33,438 nucleotides of DNA from a virus. The notes beneath the pieces are model-generated. The model was not told where the DNA came from. It saw only the letters and a program-made list of their open reading frames with translations, and ran no database searches. The stretch is taken from positions 1 to 33,438 of the IMG/VR virus record IMGVR_UViG_3300006923_000077. One strand, given 5' to 3'. Positions 7,593 through 15,153 of the stretch are shown piece after piece. Both the position numbers and the translations under genes were made by a program. How positions within the stretch are numbered: the stretch's first letter is position 1; each line of letters begins with the position of its first letter.

Positions 7593-8262
7593 CGGTGAAT
7601 TCTTTCTGTCGATCTTCGCGGAAGTTATGTCCTGTGACGACAATAGGTGTCACAGCTTCGCGGAGGGCTTCGGTGAGTGCTTGGTAATGGTCTTTGAGAA
7701 ACTCTGTGTTGTGGTTCGTCGTGATGATCGTACACAGGTTAGCATCTATGCGGGTACGAACCAAATGCTCAATGGCCTGCTCCGAGAATTTTACGTTTCC
7801 CTCTCGGACTTGGAGTTCATCGATGACGAGGAGAGGCACAGTTTCCGCGCGATCCTGGACAGAATACTTCTGGTCGAAAGCGTGCTGCTGGATGACTTGC
7901 TGGGGGTAAGCTCTGGCAGTGATCCAGTATCCAATGATGCCCCGCTGGCATGCCGCTTTAAGGCATATAGAAGCAAGACCTGTCTTTCCCATGGAGTAAT
8001 CTCCCATGAGGAGCAGTCCTTGACTGTCTTTGACTCGATGCTCGACATGTTCTATCCAATCTAATATGCGGGCTTTGTGTGGACACTCGCTCGGAATTTT
8101 TTCCAGAGTGCAGTACCAATGTCTTTTGGGTATCCCCATCCGCTCCAGGTGTCGCTGTGTAATCTCACCACCCCGATTGCTCGGTGTCCCAGTTTGTTTG
8201 GGCTGCTCGGTCGGCAATTCCATCTTGGCCTTTATGTCCTCCGGCTGGCTTGGAGAATCCAT
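7561..8262 (-). CDS. DnaC/IstB-like helicase loader, AAA+ ATPase
   Basis: The 233-residue protein has a disordered N-terminus (about 1-35) and an AAA+ core with Walker A GDYSMGKT (87-94), Walker B LLVIDE (144-149) and a sensor-1-like TTN (181-183). This is the layout of DnaC-type loaders, which place the replicative helicase on DNA. The helicase gene directly follows. The start ATG lies 98 bases inside the previous gene and is preceded by AAGG. A later ATG at codon 14 is possible. Its last 32 bases or more are shared with the helicase frame. Confidence 0.88.
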   Translation of the reverse strand: MDSPSQPEDIKAKMELPTEQPKQTGTPSNRGGEITQRHLERMGIPKRHWYCTLEKIPSECPHKARILDWIEHVEHRVKDSQGLLLMGDYSMGKTGLASICLKAACQRGIIGYWITARAYPQQVIQQHAFDQKYSVQDRAETVPLLVIDELQVREGNVKFSEQAIEHLVRTRIDANLCTIITTNHNTEFLKDHYQALTEALREAVTPIVVTGHNFREDRQKEFTDGRRPGPETA

Positions 8263-8953
8263 CGTTCATCGCCTTTCGCATCGCTAGAAAAAAATTCGTG
8301 CTGCACAAGATTCCTGGCGTGGGAACCTCGCAAGAGATCCAGGGTTGATTCGCCTTTACCTCTTCCCACTTCTCAAAGATGAATTTGAGGTAAGCAGTGA
8401 AGAGGGAAAGGTTGGAATCCACAAGCTTGTAGATATTCAAAACTACCTGCGCGTTTTTGGGGACGTTCAGGAAGGTGGCATTGGACGCGAAGATGTTTTC
8501 AAACTCTTCGCGGTAAATCTGGACAACTGCTTTCTTGATCTGTGGGGCTGTCGCCTGATCCAGTTGGTCCTGTGTTGGTCGTTGTTTAGTCTTCCTCTTA
8601 CGCTCTTGTTTCTCTATCGGTTCCGGCTTGGCTAATGCTTTAGTCAAAAGGGCCGACTTAATGTCGGGCTTCTTATGGGCATGCCATTTAAAGGTATGGG
8701 TAGAACTCCACCCCCCTAAAGCATATATGACTCCACCGGGGCTGTCAATAGAAATCATCCAGCCTAGGGTGATTAAAGCTGGGATAGCCATCAGAGTGTC
8801 GATTCCCAGCTCCTCTCCTAATATGTGGAGAGCGGGTGGGGTAACCTCCTTCCACTCCTTATGCCTCATAGCTAAGTAGAGAAGAACGGTACAAGGGTCT
8901 ACGCCCTTACACTTTCCGGAAGAGATAAACTCCTCGATGTTATTTATTTCCAT
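8165..8953 (-). CDS. Probable replication initiation protein, first gene of the replication module
   Basis: The 262-residue product has an N-terminal region (about 1-90) with the helix pattern of a winged-helix domain, a basic Lys/Arg/Gln linker (about 110-130) and a C-terminal helical domain (about 135-225) ending in a disordered tail. Phages commonly place such a two-part protein before a DnaC-like loader, where it acts as origin-binding initiator. The call rests on that layout and position, not on a diagnostic motif. No ribosome binding site precedes the ATG. Instead a strong promoter ends seven bases upstream, which predicts a leaderless message. The 3' end overlaps the loader gene by 98 bases. 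Confidence 0.55.
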   Translation of the reverse strand: MEINNIEEFISSGKCKGVDPCTVLLYLAMRHKEWKEVTPPALHILGEELGIDTLMAIPALITLGWMISIDSPGGVIYALGGWSSTHTFKWHAHKKPDIKSALLTKALAKPEPIEKQERKRKTKQRPTQDQLDQATAPQIKKAVVQIYREEFENIFASNATFLNVPKNAQVVLNIYKLVDSNLSLFTAYLKFIFEKWEEVKANQPWISCEVPTPGILCSTNFFLAMRKAMNDGFSKPAGGHKGQDGIADRAAQTNWDTEQSGW

Positions 8954-8960
8954 GTCCGGA

Positions 8961-8990
8961 AGTATATCATGCGGTGATGGTCATTGTCAA
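8961..8990 (-). promoter_or_regulatory. Sigma-70 promoter driving the replication module, leaderless start
   Basis: On the minus strand a perfect TTGACA (8990-8985) is followed after 18 bases by TATACT (8966-8961), five of six matches. Only seven bases (TCCGGAC) separate the -10 box from the ATG at 8953, so the expected first transcribed base is at or next to the A of ATG. The promoter lies across the 3' end of the upstream tail gene and the 13-base gap, at the boundary between structural and replication genes. Confidence 0.75.
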
Positions 8991-10916
8991 CACCGGTCGG
9001 GTAACTCTCCAGATTGTTTTGTCCTGGAGGGATGTAATATCCACCAACCACTCAAAATTGGTGGTGGTCTCTCGGGCTGTGAAGTTGACAGAGGTGGTGT
9101 CGTCCGTGTTGATTACCGTCGTGGAGATGTCCCCGCCGGAATCGTAGATTCGGAAATCCAAGGTCTGGATTCCTACTCCGGTTGTCTCAGAGTGGGTGAA
9201 GGAAATTGTATAATCCTCCCCTACGATAGTATGCTCCTGGGTGAGATCCACGGTGCCTGTGTCTGTACCTGAGGTGGGAGGTACTGCCTTGAAGGACATG
9301 ACGGTTCCCGCGAGATTGATCTTGTAGTCGCCCTCCGTTACTACCCACTGGTTGGTTGGCCCATGGAGACTTGGGTGCAGGATTAGGTTCTGCGAAGTGT
9401 AGGTCGTGGAGCCCAGATCCTCGGTGGATTCAATCACAAGGTTCTGCTTGCCCTCTCCGTCCTGCCACTGGGTGTCTATACCTACGACCAATCCCGTGAT
9501 TACAGTCTGGGTGCCATCCGTCAATTTTGGATCTCGGAATGTTACAAGATCGTTGATTGACACTCCCGGCAAGATGACAGTCTCCACCTTCCAACTCTTC
9601 TGTGCCATCTTTCTCTCTTGGAGATGACGTACCCCTACTTGGAAAAGTGTAGCGGGGTGCTCTATGTACGGATTATCGATCTGCTCGGATAAAGGTCCAT
9701 GCTTGCTTTGAAGATCGGAGTCATCTATCGTCATCTCAATCTGGAGGTCGGTCCTTTCTGTGGCAGATCGTGTGGGACTTCTCTGGGATTCCCCTCCAGG
9801 ACTTCCTCCCCCACCTGCCATGTTCCCGTTAGGAGGTCTCCCGTTTAGCCGTCTCGCCATCTCTTGGAGTGCATGATCTCCCTTCTTGTTTTTCTGATCC
9901 TCCTTGGGTTTAACTTTCTTCTCCCTCTCAGGTTGTGGTTGCCCTAGCACTGAGATGTCAATTTCGGAGGCTGCGGAGAAGAATCCTGTCACTTTCTCTG
10001 CTACAAACTTAGCACCTGTTGACCACATACCCTCCCAATGAGAGAACGTAGAACCGGCTACCACTACCTCTGCGTTTTTCAAAACCTTTTGTTCGTGTTC
10101 CTCTCCATGCTGCCTTGGAACTTCGACGATAAACTCACCTAGTTTAGCGGGCAAACCTTTGTTCATACAGCGGACTCGGGAGCCTTGACTATCACCTTGA
10201 CCTCCTTGACCAGAACCTCCTCCGGAGTCCTGCAACTCTACAGGAGAGGTAGGCATCTGCGAGACCCAGCAGCCCCGGACCTTAACGCGACTGGGGATGA
10301 TTTCTTCATTCATCGCTCGCTGGGCTGAGATGATGAACTCGTCTGGGATCGTATAAGCCGCTGCGGCTGTCAGGTCAGTCCACTCTTGGAGTTGGAGTAT
10401 CCCAACTTCATCCACATAGAGTGCGCCTAATCCCGCCTGTGCGACCCGTTTAAGCTCGTCTAGGATATTTGACCCTGTGATAGGTCCGCATACTGTGCGA
10501 GCCGCTAGAGAGACGCTGTAGATCCCTGACGGGACTCCTGCGTATTCGTCAAGGATTGTGGTAGCGGCTGCGGTGGCTTCCCCGATATTCACCTCAGTGT
10601 TGACCGGCTTCTTCGTCAGCCTCGCGAAGAAAGATTTTACGGCAAAGCCTATCATCCTCTCTGAGATTCCGGTCTTCTCGTCGATCCCTTCGAGGAGCCC
10701 GTTGACGTAGAGCTTGCTGCCGTTGAGGATGGTTATATCCCCGCTGGCTACATTGGCAACCGTAGAGGTGGTTGTGGTGGTGATGTTGATCACTTCGGCA
10801 AGATTAGTCTCGCCGTAGTTGGAATCTTTGTTCACCACTGAGAGGCTTGCGGTGTAAGAGCCTCGGTACGATGCCCTAGAGGACCAATTGATTATGTCAG
10901 AAGTCGTTATTGTCAT
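8967..10916 (-). CDS. Tail tip / baseplate-hub-like structural protein with C-terminal carbohydrate-binding-like domain
   Basis: This 649-residue protein follows the distal tail genes. Residues about 110-215 contain a pattern seen in siphophage tail-tip proteins (SNILDELKRVAQAGLGALYVDE, then a segment naming a coordinate check of the axis). A disordered Lys/Gly/Pro-rich linker covers about 330-385. After another beta-rich region, the last 140 residues look like a jelly-roll carbohydrate-binding module (NLILHPSLHGPTNQWVV... IQTLDFRIYD...). It would sit at the tail end and contact the host surface. The start ATG overlaps the stop of the upstream gene (ATGA). Family assignment is by pattern and position. 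Confidence 0.55.
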   Translation of the reverse strand: MTITTSDIINWSSRASYRGSYTASLSVVNKDSNYGETNLAEVINITTTTTSTVANVASGDITILNGSKLYVNGLLEGIDEKTGISERMIGFAVKSFFARLTKKPVNTEVNIGEATAAATTILDEYAGVPSGIYSVSLAARTVCGPITGSNILDELKRVAQAGLGALYVDEVGILQLQEWTDLTAAAAYTIPDEFIISAQRAMNEEIIPSRVKVRGCWVSQMPTSPVELQDSGGGSGQGGQGDSQGSRVRCMNKGLPAKLGEFIVEVPRQHGEEHEQKVLKNAEVVVAGSTFSHWEGMWSTGAKFVAEKVTGFFSAASEIDISVLGQPQPEREKKVKPKEDQKNKKGDHALQEMARRLNGRPPNGNMAGGGGSPGGESQRSPTRSATERTDLQIEMTIDDSDLQSKHGPLSEQIDNPYIEHPATLFQVGVRHLQERKMAQKSWKVETVILPGVSINDLVTFRDPKLTDGTQTVITGLVVGIDTQWQDGEGKQNLVIESTEDLGSTTYTSQNLILHPSLHGPTNQWVVTEGDYKINLAGTVMSFKAVPPTSGTDTGTVDLTQEHTIVGEDYTISFTHSETTGVGIQTLDFRIYDSGGDISTTVINTDDTTSVNFTARETTTNFEWLVDITSLQDKTIWRVTRPVLTMTITA

Positions 10917-12655
10917 TCGTCATCAGCCAAATAGAATTCGGGAATCACAGAGCTGTTGGATTCTTTCCCCCAAATCTGATGTTGCAGATGGAGGATCTTA
11001 TCCTTTGCTATTCTTTCCAAATCATAACGCCTAATCATCCCTTCCGATTCTAGCACTTGTGTTGCCCTAGTTGGAGGGATTACGGGCGTACCCCAAGTAT
11101 ATTGGGGATCGAATCTTAATAAAGCCCAATCATAGTTCTGGGCGATTCTTGTAAAGGCTATTGTGACGTTCTCTTTATCTCCGCTCTCGGTTGCTATTCG
11201 ATCATGGAGGTCGGTTGCGACCAAGACGTCCGCTTCCGGCCAAGGGTCGGAGAGGGCTTGGTGCTTCAACTTGGAATTCAAAGCAGAGTCATACCTCTCA
11301 AGGGCTTCCCCATCCCATTCCAATCCTGTGACGTTAACCTTCTCCCGGCGAGCCTGCCTTAAAAAGTCTCCCGTAAAGGAACCTAGCTCCAAAACAGAGT
11401 CACCCAGCGTAAGGGAACACTTGGCCGCAGCTTTGAAGATCTGCGGCATGAACGCCTGCTTTGTAAACCCATAGCGGTATTTATATTTGGCTGTCTCCTT
11501 GAGGTACTGGCTCCCTTTACAGACTGCTTCAAAATCTAGTGCCACCTGGGACTGCTCGTATCTTCGGGCGTAAGTGGCGGCATCTCTTATAGCGTCCGCT
11601 TGCATATCGGGATCTGCCAGGAAATCTAAAGTTCTATCAACCATTGCTCTTACATCGGGAACAGCCCACAAGGAATCGTTCTTTGGTTCCCACAGAGCAG
11701 GCTCTACCAACTGAGGATTGTCCTCCCCTATTAGCTCAGGTAGTGCCGTATGTTTGCTAACAATCTGCGGGTGACACAACGCCGCGCACTCTACTGTAGG
11801 GATGCCAAAACCCTCACCCTCTGATGTGGTGATTCTTAGATCGCTAAGAAGGACAAGCTCTCGAAGTTCTTCTCGGGAAAGACCCTTGTTCCAATCGAAG
11901 TCTGTGTAGATGACTTCGTCTTGTAAACCATAAAGGCTTTCCATCTTCTTTAAATCAAAACCTTCCGGATGCCCGCCCTCTTGGATCTGGTTCATTTTAG
12001 TGTGGGCTAGAAGTCTGATTCGTCTATCAGGCATCTCCTGTTTCAATTGGCGAATGTAATCAAAGGTAGCATCCCACCTCTTATGCCAAATGTTTCTGTC
12101 CATGTTAAGTACAATGAAGGTGTTGTCCCTCATTGGGGCGTTCAGCTTGTCCTCCCACTTCTCTCTAAGCTGGGATCTATCGTGCTTGAGGGGATACCAA
12201 ACTCTAGGATCATACCCATGGGGTATCACCAAAGAAGAAGGGAACACAGGTTGCCAGAGCTTTCTAGCAAACTCTGTCAAGTGTGTCAGACCTTCCGGGG
12301 GCATTCCTGTAAAGTGTAAGGCTGCGTCGTCTTTGATGGTGGAGCCTTCATAGGGGAACCAGAAGAAACAAGGACAGTTTGCAGGGGCTGAAGTTGAGCC
12401 CAGGTAACCTTGGATTCCTCCGGGATGGTGGAAGAAGATACAAGCGTCCGGTGCAACGTCGTGGATCTCAGGGTCAAGCTCTTTCATGTCAAAACCGTTT
12501 GACATTCTTCTCTCCTCTACACCCTCTATCTCTATGATGGGCATAGGGATCTGCTGGGAAAGAAGTGTCACTTCATGCCCAAGCTCTGCTAGTCCTTGGA
12601 CGAGTAGTCGGACCTGTTGGCCGAAACCCGCTAGGGAATGATGGTGATTCTCCAC
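10913..12655 (-). CDS. GT4-type glycosyltransferase fused to a SAM methyltransferase; 5' end frameshifted
   Basis: The N-terminal half is a GT-B glycosyltransferase with the GT4 signature SEGEGFGIPTVECAAL (about 278-293). A methyltransferase domain follows with VLELGSFTGDF (421-431) and the acidic loop GLEWD. It probably adds and methylates a sugar on a phage or host target. The frame as written begins with GTG and lacks the first beta strand. That strand, MKIVVCGESPSFPSG, is encoded immediately upstream from ATG 12671 in another frame and joins it through a +1 shift at TTT-C (12626-12623), giving the expected family start ...PSFPSGFGQQVRLL. This is either a programmed frameshift or a one-base insertion. 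The 3' end overlaps the next gene by four bases. Confidence 0.85.
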   Translation of the reverse strand: MENHHHSLAGFGQQVRLLVQGLAELGHEVTLLSQQIPMPIIEIEGVEERRMSNGFDMKELDPEIHDVAPDACIFFHHPGGIQGYLGSTSAPANCPCFFWFPYEGSTIKDDAALHFTGMPPEGLTHLTEFARKLWQPVFPSSLVIPHGYDPRVWYPLKHDRSQLREKWEDKLNAPMRDNTFIVLNMDRNIWHKRWDATFDYIRQLKQEMPDRRIRLLAHTKMNQIQEGGHPEGFDLKKMESLYGLQDEVIYTDFDWNKGLSREELRELVLLSDLRITTSEGEGFGIPTVECAALCHPQIVSKHTALPELIGEDNPQLVEPALWEPKNDSLWAVPDVRAMVDRTLDFLADPDMQADAIRDAATYARRYEQSQVALDFEAVCKGSQYLKETAKYKYRYGFTKQAFMPQIFKAAAKCSLTLGDSVLELGSFTGDFLRQARREKVNVTGLEWDGEALERYDSALNSKLKHQALSDPWPEADVLVATDLHDRIATESGDKENVTIAFTRIAQNYDWALLRFDPQYTWGTPVIPPTRATQVLESEGMIRRYDLERIAKDKILHLQHQIWGKESNSSVIPEFYLADDE

Positions 12656-12671
12656 ATACTACGATCTTCAT
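12573..12671 (-). other. N-terminal piece of the GT4 glycosyltransferase in the zero frame, ending after a +1 shift site
   Basis: From ATG 12671 the frame reads MKIVVCGESPSFPSGF and then runs out of phase (RPTGPTTR...) to a TGA at 12575-12573. Skipping one base at GGG-TTT-C makes it continue perfectly into the long glycosyltransferase frame. The ATG overlaps the HNH stop (ATGA), so it is positioned to be translated. The phenylalanine tRNA could re-pair from UUU to UUC, and the next zero-frame codon is CGG. Both features favour +1 slippage, but a simple extra T is equally compatible. Confidence 0.7.
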
Positions 12672-13192
12672 AATGCCCTACCTCCTTTTCTTCTAATGAG
12701 ATTCTGAATCCGGGAGATGGTAGAGGGGGCTACCCCGTACCTCTCCGATAAAACTGCTAAGGTTTCCTTACCCTTCAAGGCTCGCATCTCCTCTACTTGA
12801 TCTTCTGTAAGCTTGGAGTTCCCGTGTTTACTCCCCTCCAGAAAAGTCCCTGTCTTTTTCTTATCCTCGTAGTTATTCTGGGAGCGGGTGCCCCAAGTAA
12901 GGTTTTCTAACTTGGGGTTTCCCTGATCTCCATCTAGGTGTCGAGATTCCCAACCTTCGGGACAGGGACCTTTGAGAACCAAGAGCACTAAGCGGTGGAC
13001 TAGGTACTTCTTGCGGTTAGAGAGGGTTACCATAGGGTAACCTTTATTATTGTAGAAAGGGGTCAAAGGTTTCCAAGTCTCGGAGACCTTTCTCTTTCCT
13101 GGCCCGTTAGGGACTAGACAGCTCCACACTACCCCAGAAGGATCTACGCCATATCCAGGTTCTATTCCTGGAAGTTGTATTGGAATAATCAT
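12668..13192 (-). CDS. HNH homing endonuclease
   Basis: The 174-residue protein has a NUMOD4-like N-terminus (YGVDPSGVVWSC), an HNH nuclease core (about 71-107) with HRLV..., ESRHLDGDQGNPKLENLTWGT, and a C-terminal helix-turn-helix region (NSKLTEDQVEEMRALKG then VAPSTISRIQNL) of the kind that reads DNA at the target. Such enzymes cut one or both strands of related genomes and spread themselves. It is flanked on both sides by copies of the same glycosyltransferase 5' end, with ATGA overlaps at both borders. It is therefore a free-standing homing endonuclease inserted at or beside a glycosyltransferase gene. No intron core was recognised. Confidence 0.93.
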   Translation of the reverse strand: MIIPIQLPGIEPGYGVDPSGVVWSCLVPNGPGKRKVSETWKPLTPFYNNKGYPMVTLSNRKKYLVHRLVLLVLKGPCPEGWESRHLDGDQGNPKLENLTWGTRSQNNYEDKKKTGTFLEGSKHGNSKLTEDQVEEMRALKGKETLAVLSERYGVAPSTISRIQNLIRRKGGRAL

Positions 13193-13293
13193 GCTTGGAG
13201 TTTAGCAAAGACTTTGCCAATTTGCAAGCCTGTTGTCCAAAGCATTTTAAGTGATGGAAAAGAGGGGGACTCCCCGCAAACTACAATCTTCAT
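13189..13293 (-). pseudogene. Second glycosyltransferase 5' fragment upstream of the HNH gene
   Basis: ATG 13293 opens a 34-residue frame whose first 14 residues, MKIVVCGESPSFPS, are identical to the N-terminus at 12671. Most of those codons differ by silent changes. After a short LKM segment the glycosyltransferase homology continues in the +1 frame (FGQQACKLAKSLLNSKHD, matching FGQQVRLLVQGLAELGHE in spacing of hydrophobic residues and the final H-acid). It then stops at the HNH start. The zero-frame stop overlaps the HNH ATG (ATGA). I read it as the remnant of a related glycosyltransferase gene cut off by the HNH insertion. It has a plausible ribosome binding site (AGAAAGA) and may still be translated as a leader peptide. 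Confidence 0.7.
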
Positions 13294-13331
13294 GGGGTTC
13301 TTTCTAAATCTATTCTAAATAAAGTAAGCCG

Positions 13332-13682
13332 CTACTTGCATTTCTTACAAGTCTTCTTTGGGGGAGGAGGGTTCCTATCTGTACCCTCGTTCCCGCTTAG
13401 GCCCGCTGCCGCCCATTTGGACTGGGGGTAACCAAGCTTCTCTTCGCCATACTTGCAACCGTACTTCTCAGTTTCGACGAATCGTGCAAGGTTAAACAAA
13501 CCGGAGTCTGCGACGGAACAGCCGCAAACCCCGCATGCCATAAGCTCACCCCTTGGCTGTACCAGAGGGCACTCCCGGCAAATCTCCAGCCTTGCCAGCA
13601 TCACTTCCTTGCTTACTGTTGTTCCGTTTATTAGAGCGCTTGCTAGGCTTGCCGTTTTTTGGAAGAGGTTCTTCTTTGCCAT
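13332..13682 (-). CDS. Small cysteine-rich, probably zinc-binding protein
   Basis: The 116-residue product has a helical N-terminus (about 1-33), then a cysteine cluster CREC (about 35-38), CGVCGC (about 50-55) and YGCKYG near 75, and a proline-rich end finishing CKKCK. Two CxxC pairs plus extra cysteines point to zinc binding. Similar small proteins occur among structural and glycosyltransferase genes of phages, with no known role. The ATG at 13682 makes it overlap the glycosyltransferase gene by 137 bases in a different frame. A shorter start at the methionine of codon 28 would still overlap by 56 bases. Confidence 0.75.
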   Translation of the reverse strand: MAKKNLFQKTASLASALINGTTVSKEVMLARLEICRECPLVQPRGELMACGVCGCSVADSGLFNLARFVETEKYGCKYGEEKLGYPQSKWAAAGLSGNEGTDRNPPPPKKTCKKCK

Positions 13683-15129
13683 CGTCTATTGTATCCGTAA
13701 CTGCGAGACCTTTGACCGGAGACTTCTTAGCCTTCGGTTTCTTTTTAGTGGGTTTAGCTTCACCATCTGGATGGAAGTTTCTACGTCGAGCATCCATCTT
13801 GTTGTCTTCGATAGACATCTTACCATAACCCATCTGCTCAAACATTGCAGGGCTTTGGTGGATACCTCGACGACCTATGTACAACCCCCGGTTTACATTT
13901 GGGGCAAGCAGTAGAAAACCGGCTCTTTGCATTGAACACAAAGTCGCTGCGTCTTGCCCGGTTGCCGGGGAGTCCCAATACTTGGCAAGCTTGTCTTTGT
14001 ATTCCTTGTTAACAGGGAAGGGCTTAGTGGAGTCCTTAGCACACTTCTTCAACACCTCTCGAAACCAAGGTCGAATAGTTTTGTTGGGCCTGTCATGGTA
14101 GAACGACTTGAGGAAGAGACGTTGATACTCAAGTATGGTCGGGGACATACCTTCCCAGCATTTGCGGGAGATCAAGTAGCCCCAGAGATTTGTCCTGGAT
14201 GCGTGGACTGTAGAGAGCTGCTCCTTCTTCTCCTCGCTACCCAACAAGCACTTGCTCCAACCTTGGACTACTCCTACATTGTCATAATTCTTCTCTCCCC
14301 AGAGCATAAGATTTCGACAGTACGTCAGGTATTCGGGAGAAGGGACCATGTCGTCTTCAAAGATATAAGCGTACTTATAATCCATGTTGGTGAGGAGTTG
14401 GTGACGTGCATCGATGATGTTCCGTCCGCAACCAAGATTGATCGGCCTGTGTATACAGTGGGCATGTGGGATCAACTTTTTGGCAAGCTCTTCATGCTCA
14501 ACCATCACATGGGTGTTACCAATTAAAGGTCTGTCGATAAAGATGTAGACGGGGTGCTTCTTCTCTCGAACCTCTGGGTTCTTACAGAGACCTTCAAGGA
14601 CTTCTTTAAAGTAGCTCAACCGGTCGCATGCGATGATCGCTATAGCTGTGTCGGATTGGATAGCGGGATCATAGTCGTCCGCTAGATTGTAAGCAACCGA
14701 CTCCCAATCAAGATTCTTGGGGACTGCATTGGCTTCTTTGTAAACTACGTCGGGAAGATGGTCAGCCGCTTCTACTCTAAGCTCATCCAGCTTCTTCTTC
14801 ATAAAGCGACCAGGGTCTGCCAAATCTCGCCAAACATTAGGAGAACCCTCTGGCTTCATAGCGAAGAGACCTTTTGTCTCAATGTCTCGACCTCGCCAGT
14901 GGCCTTGGCTATTGAGCTTCATTACGACCTTTAAAGAGCCGTCCTGTTTTCGCAGTAGAAGTTGGAGACCTTCTGCAGCTCTACGAAGAGCCCAGGTTGT
15001 AATCTCTCCCCCATTCTCTACTTCCTTGTTTTCCTTTAAAGAGATTTCGTGGGAAGGTTTGTCCGGCGGGTATGCCGTGAATTTCACGGTCTCATTGATT
15101 GCGTCAGTTCCATATCCAATAAGATTCAT
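13546..15129 (-). CDS. GT-A fold glycosyltransferase (GT13/GNT-I-like) with extra N-terminal domain
   Basis: Residues about 160-400 form a GT-A glycosyltransferase: the first strand IAIIACDRLSYFKEVLEGL, the middle INLGCGRNIIDARHQLL, and an acidic metal site YIFEDDMVPSPEY replacing the DXD motif. This resembles N-acetylglucosaminyltransferase I-like enzymes. About 155 residues before it form an unrecognised beta-rich domain that may anchor the enzyme or bind the acceptor. The last 75 residues are a Lys/Pro/Ser/Asn-rich disordered tail whose DNA also encodes the start of the next gene. It probably decorates a virion or cell-surface target. It lies among tail genes, which suggests virion glycosylation, but this is inference. 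Confidence 0.8.
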   Translation of the reverse strand: MNLIGYGTDAINETVKFTAYPPDKPSHEISLKENKEVENGGEITTWALRRAAEGLQLLLRKQDGSLKVVMKLNSQGHWRGRDIETKGLFAMKPEGSPNVWRDLADPGRFMKKKLDELRVEAADHLPDVVYKEANAVPKNLDWESVAYNLADDYDPAIQSDTAIAIIACDRLSYFKEVLEGLCKNPEVREKKHPVYIFIDRPLIGNTHVMVEHEELAKKLIPHAHCIHRPINLGCGRNIIDARHQLLTNMDYKYAYIFEDDMVPSPEYLTYCRNLMLWGEKNYDNVGVVQGWSKCLLGSEEKKEQLSTVHASRTNLWGYLISRKCWEGMSPTILEYQRLFLKSFYHDRPNKTIRPWFREVLKKCAKDSTKPFPVNKEYKDKLAKYWDSPATGQDAATLCSMQRAGFLLLAPNVNRGLYIGRRGIHQSPAMFEQMGYGKMSIEDNKMDARRRNFHPDGEAKPTKKKPKAKKSPVKGLAVTDTIDDGKEEPLPKNGKPSKRSNKRNNSKQGSDAGKAGDLPGVPSGTAKG

Positions 15130-15153
15130 ATCAGTCTTCTTTCAAAATAAATG

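Noticed and set aside
12246-12285. Minus-strand TTGACA near 12279, and similar boxes near 775, 1383, 5017 and 15410
   Set aside because: None has a reasonable -10 box at 16-18 bases, and all lie well inside genes. They were not called promoters.
12668-13293. Group I intron around the HNH gene
   Set aside because: The flanks are two copies of the same 5' end and not two consecutive exons, and no conserved intron core could be recognised by eye.
13189-13293. Treating the 34-codon frame as an ordinary independent small gene
   Set aside because: Its first 14 residues equal the glycosyltransferase start and homology continues in the +1 frame, so a glycosyltransferase remnant explains it better.
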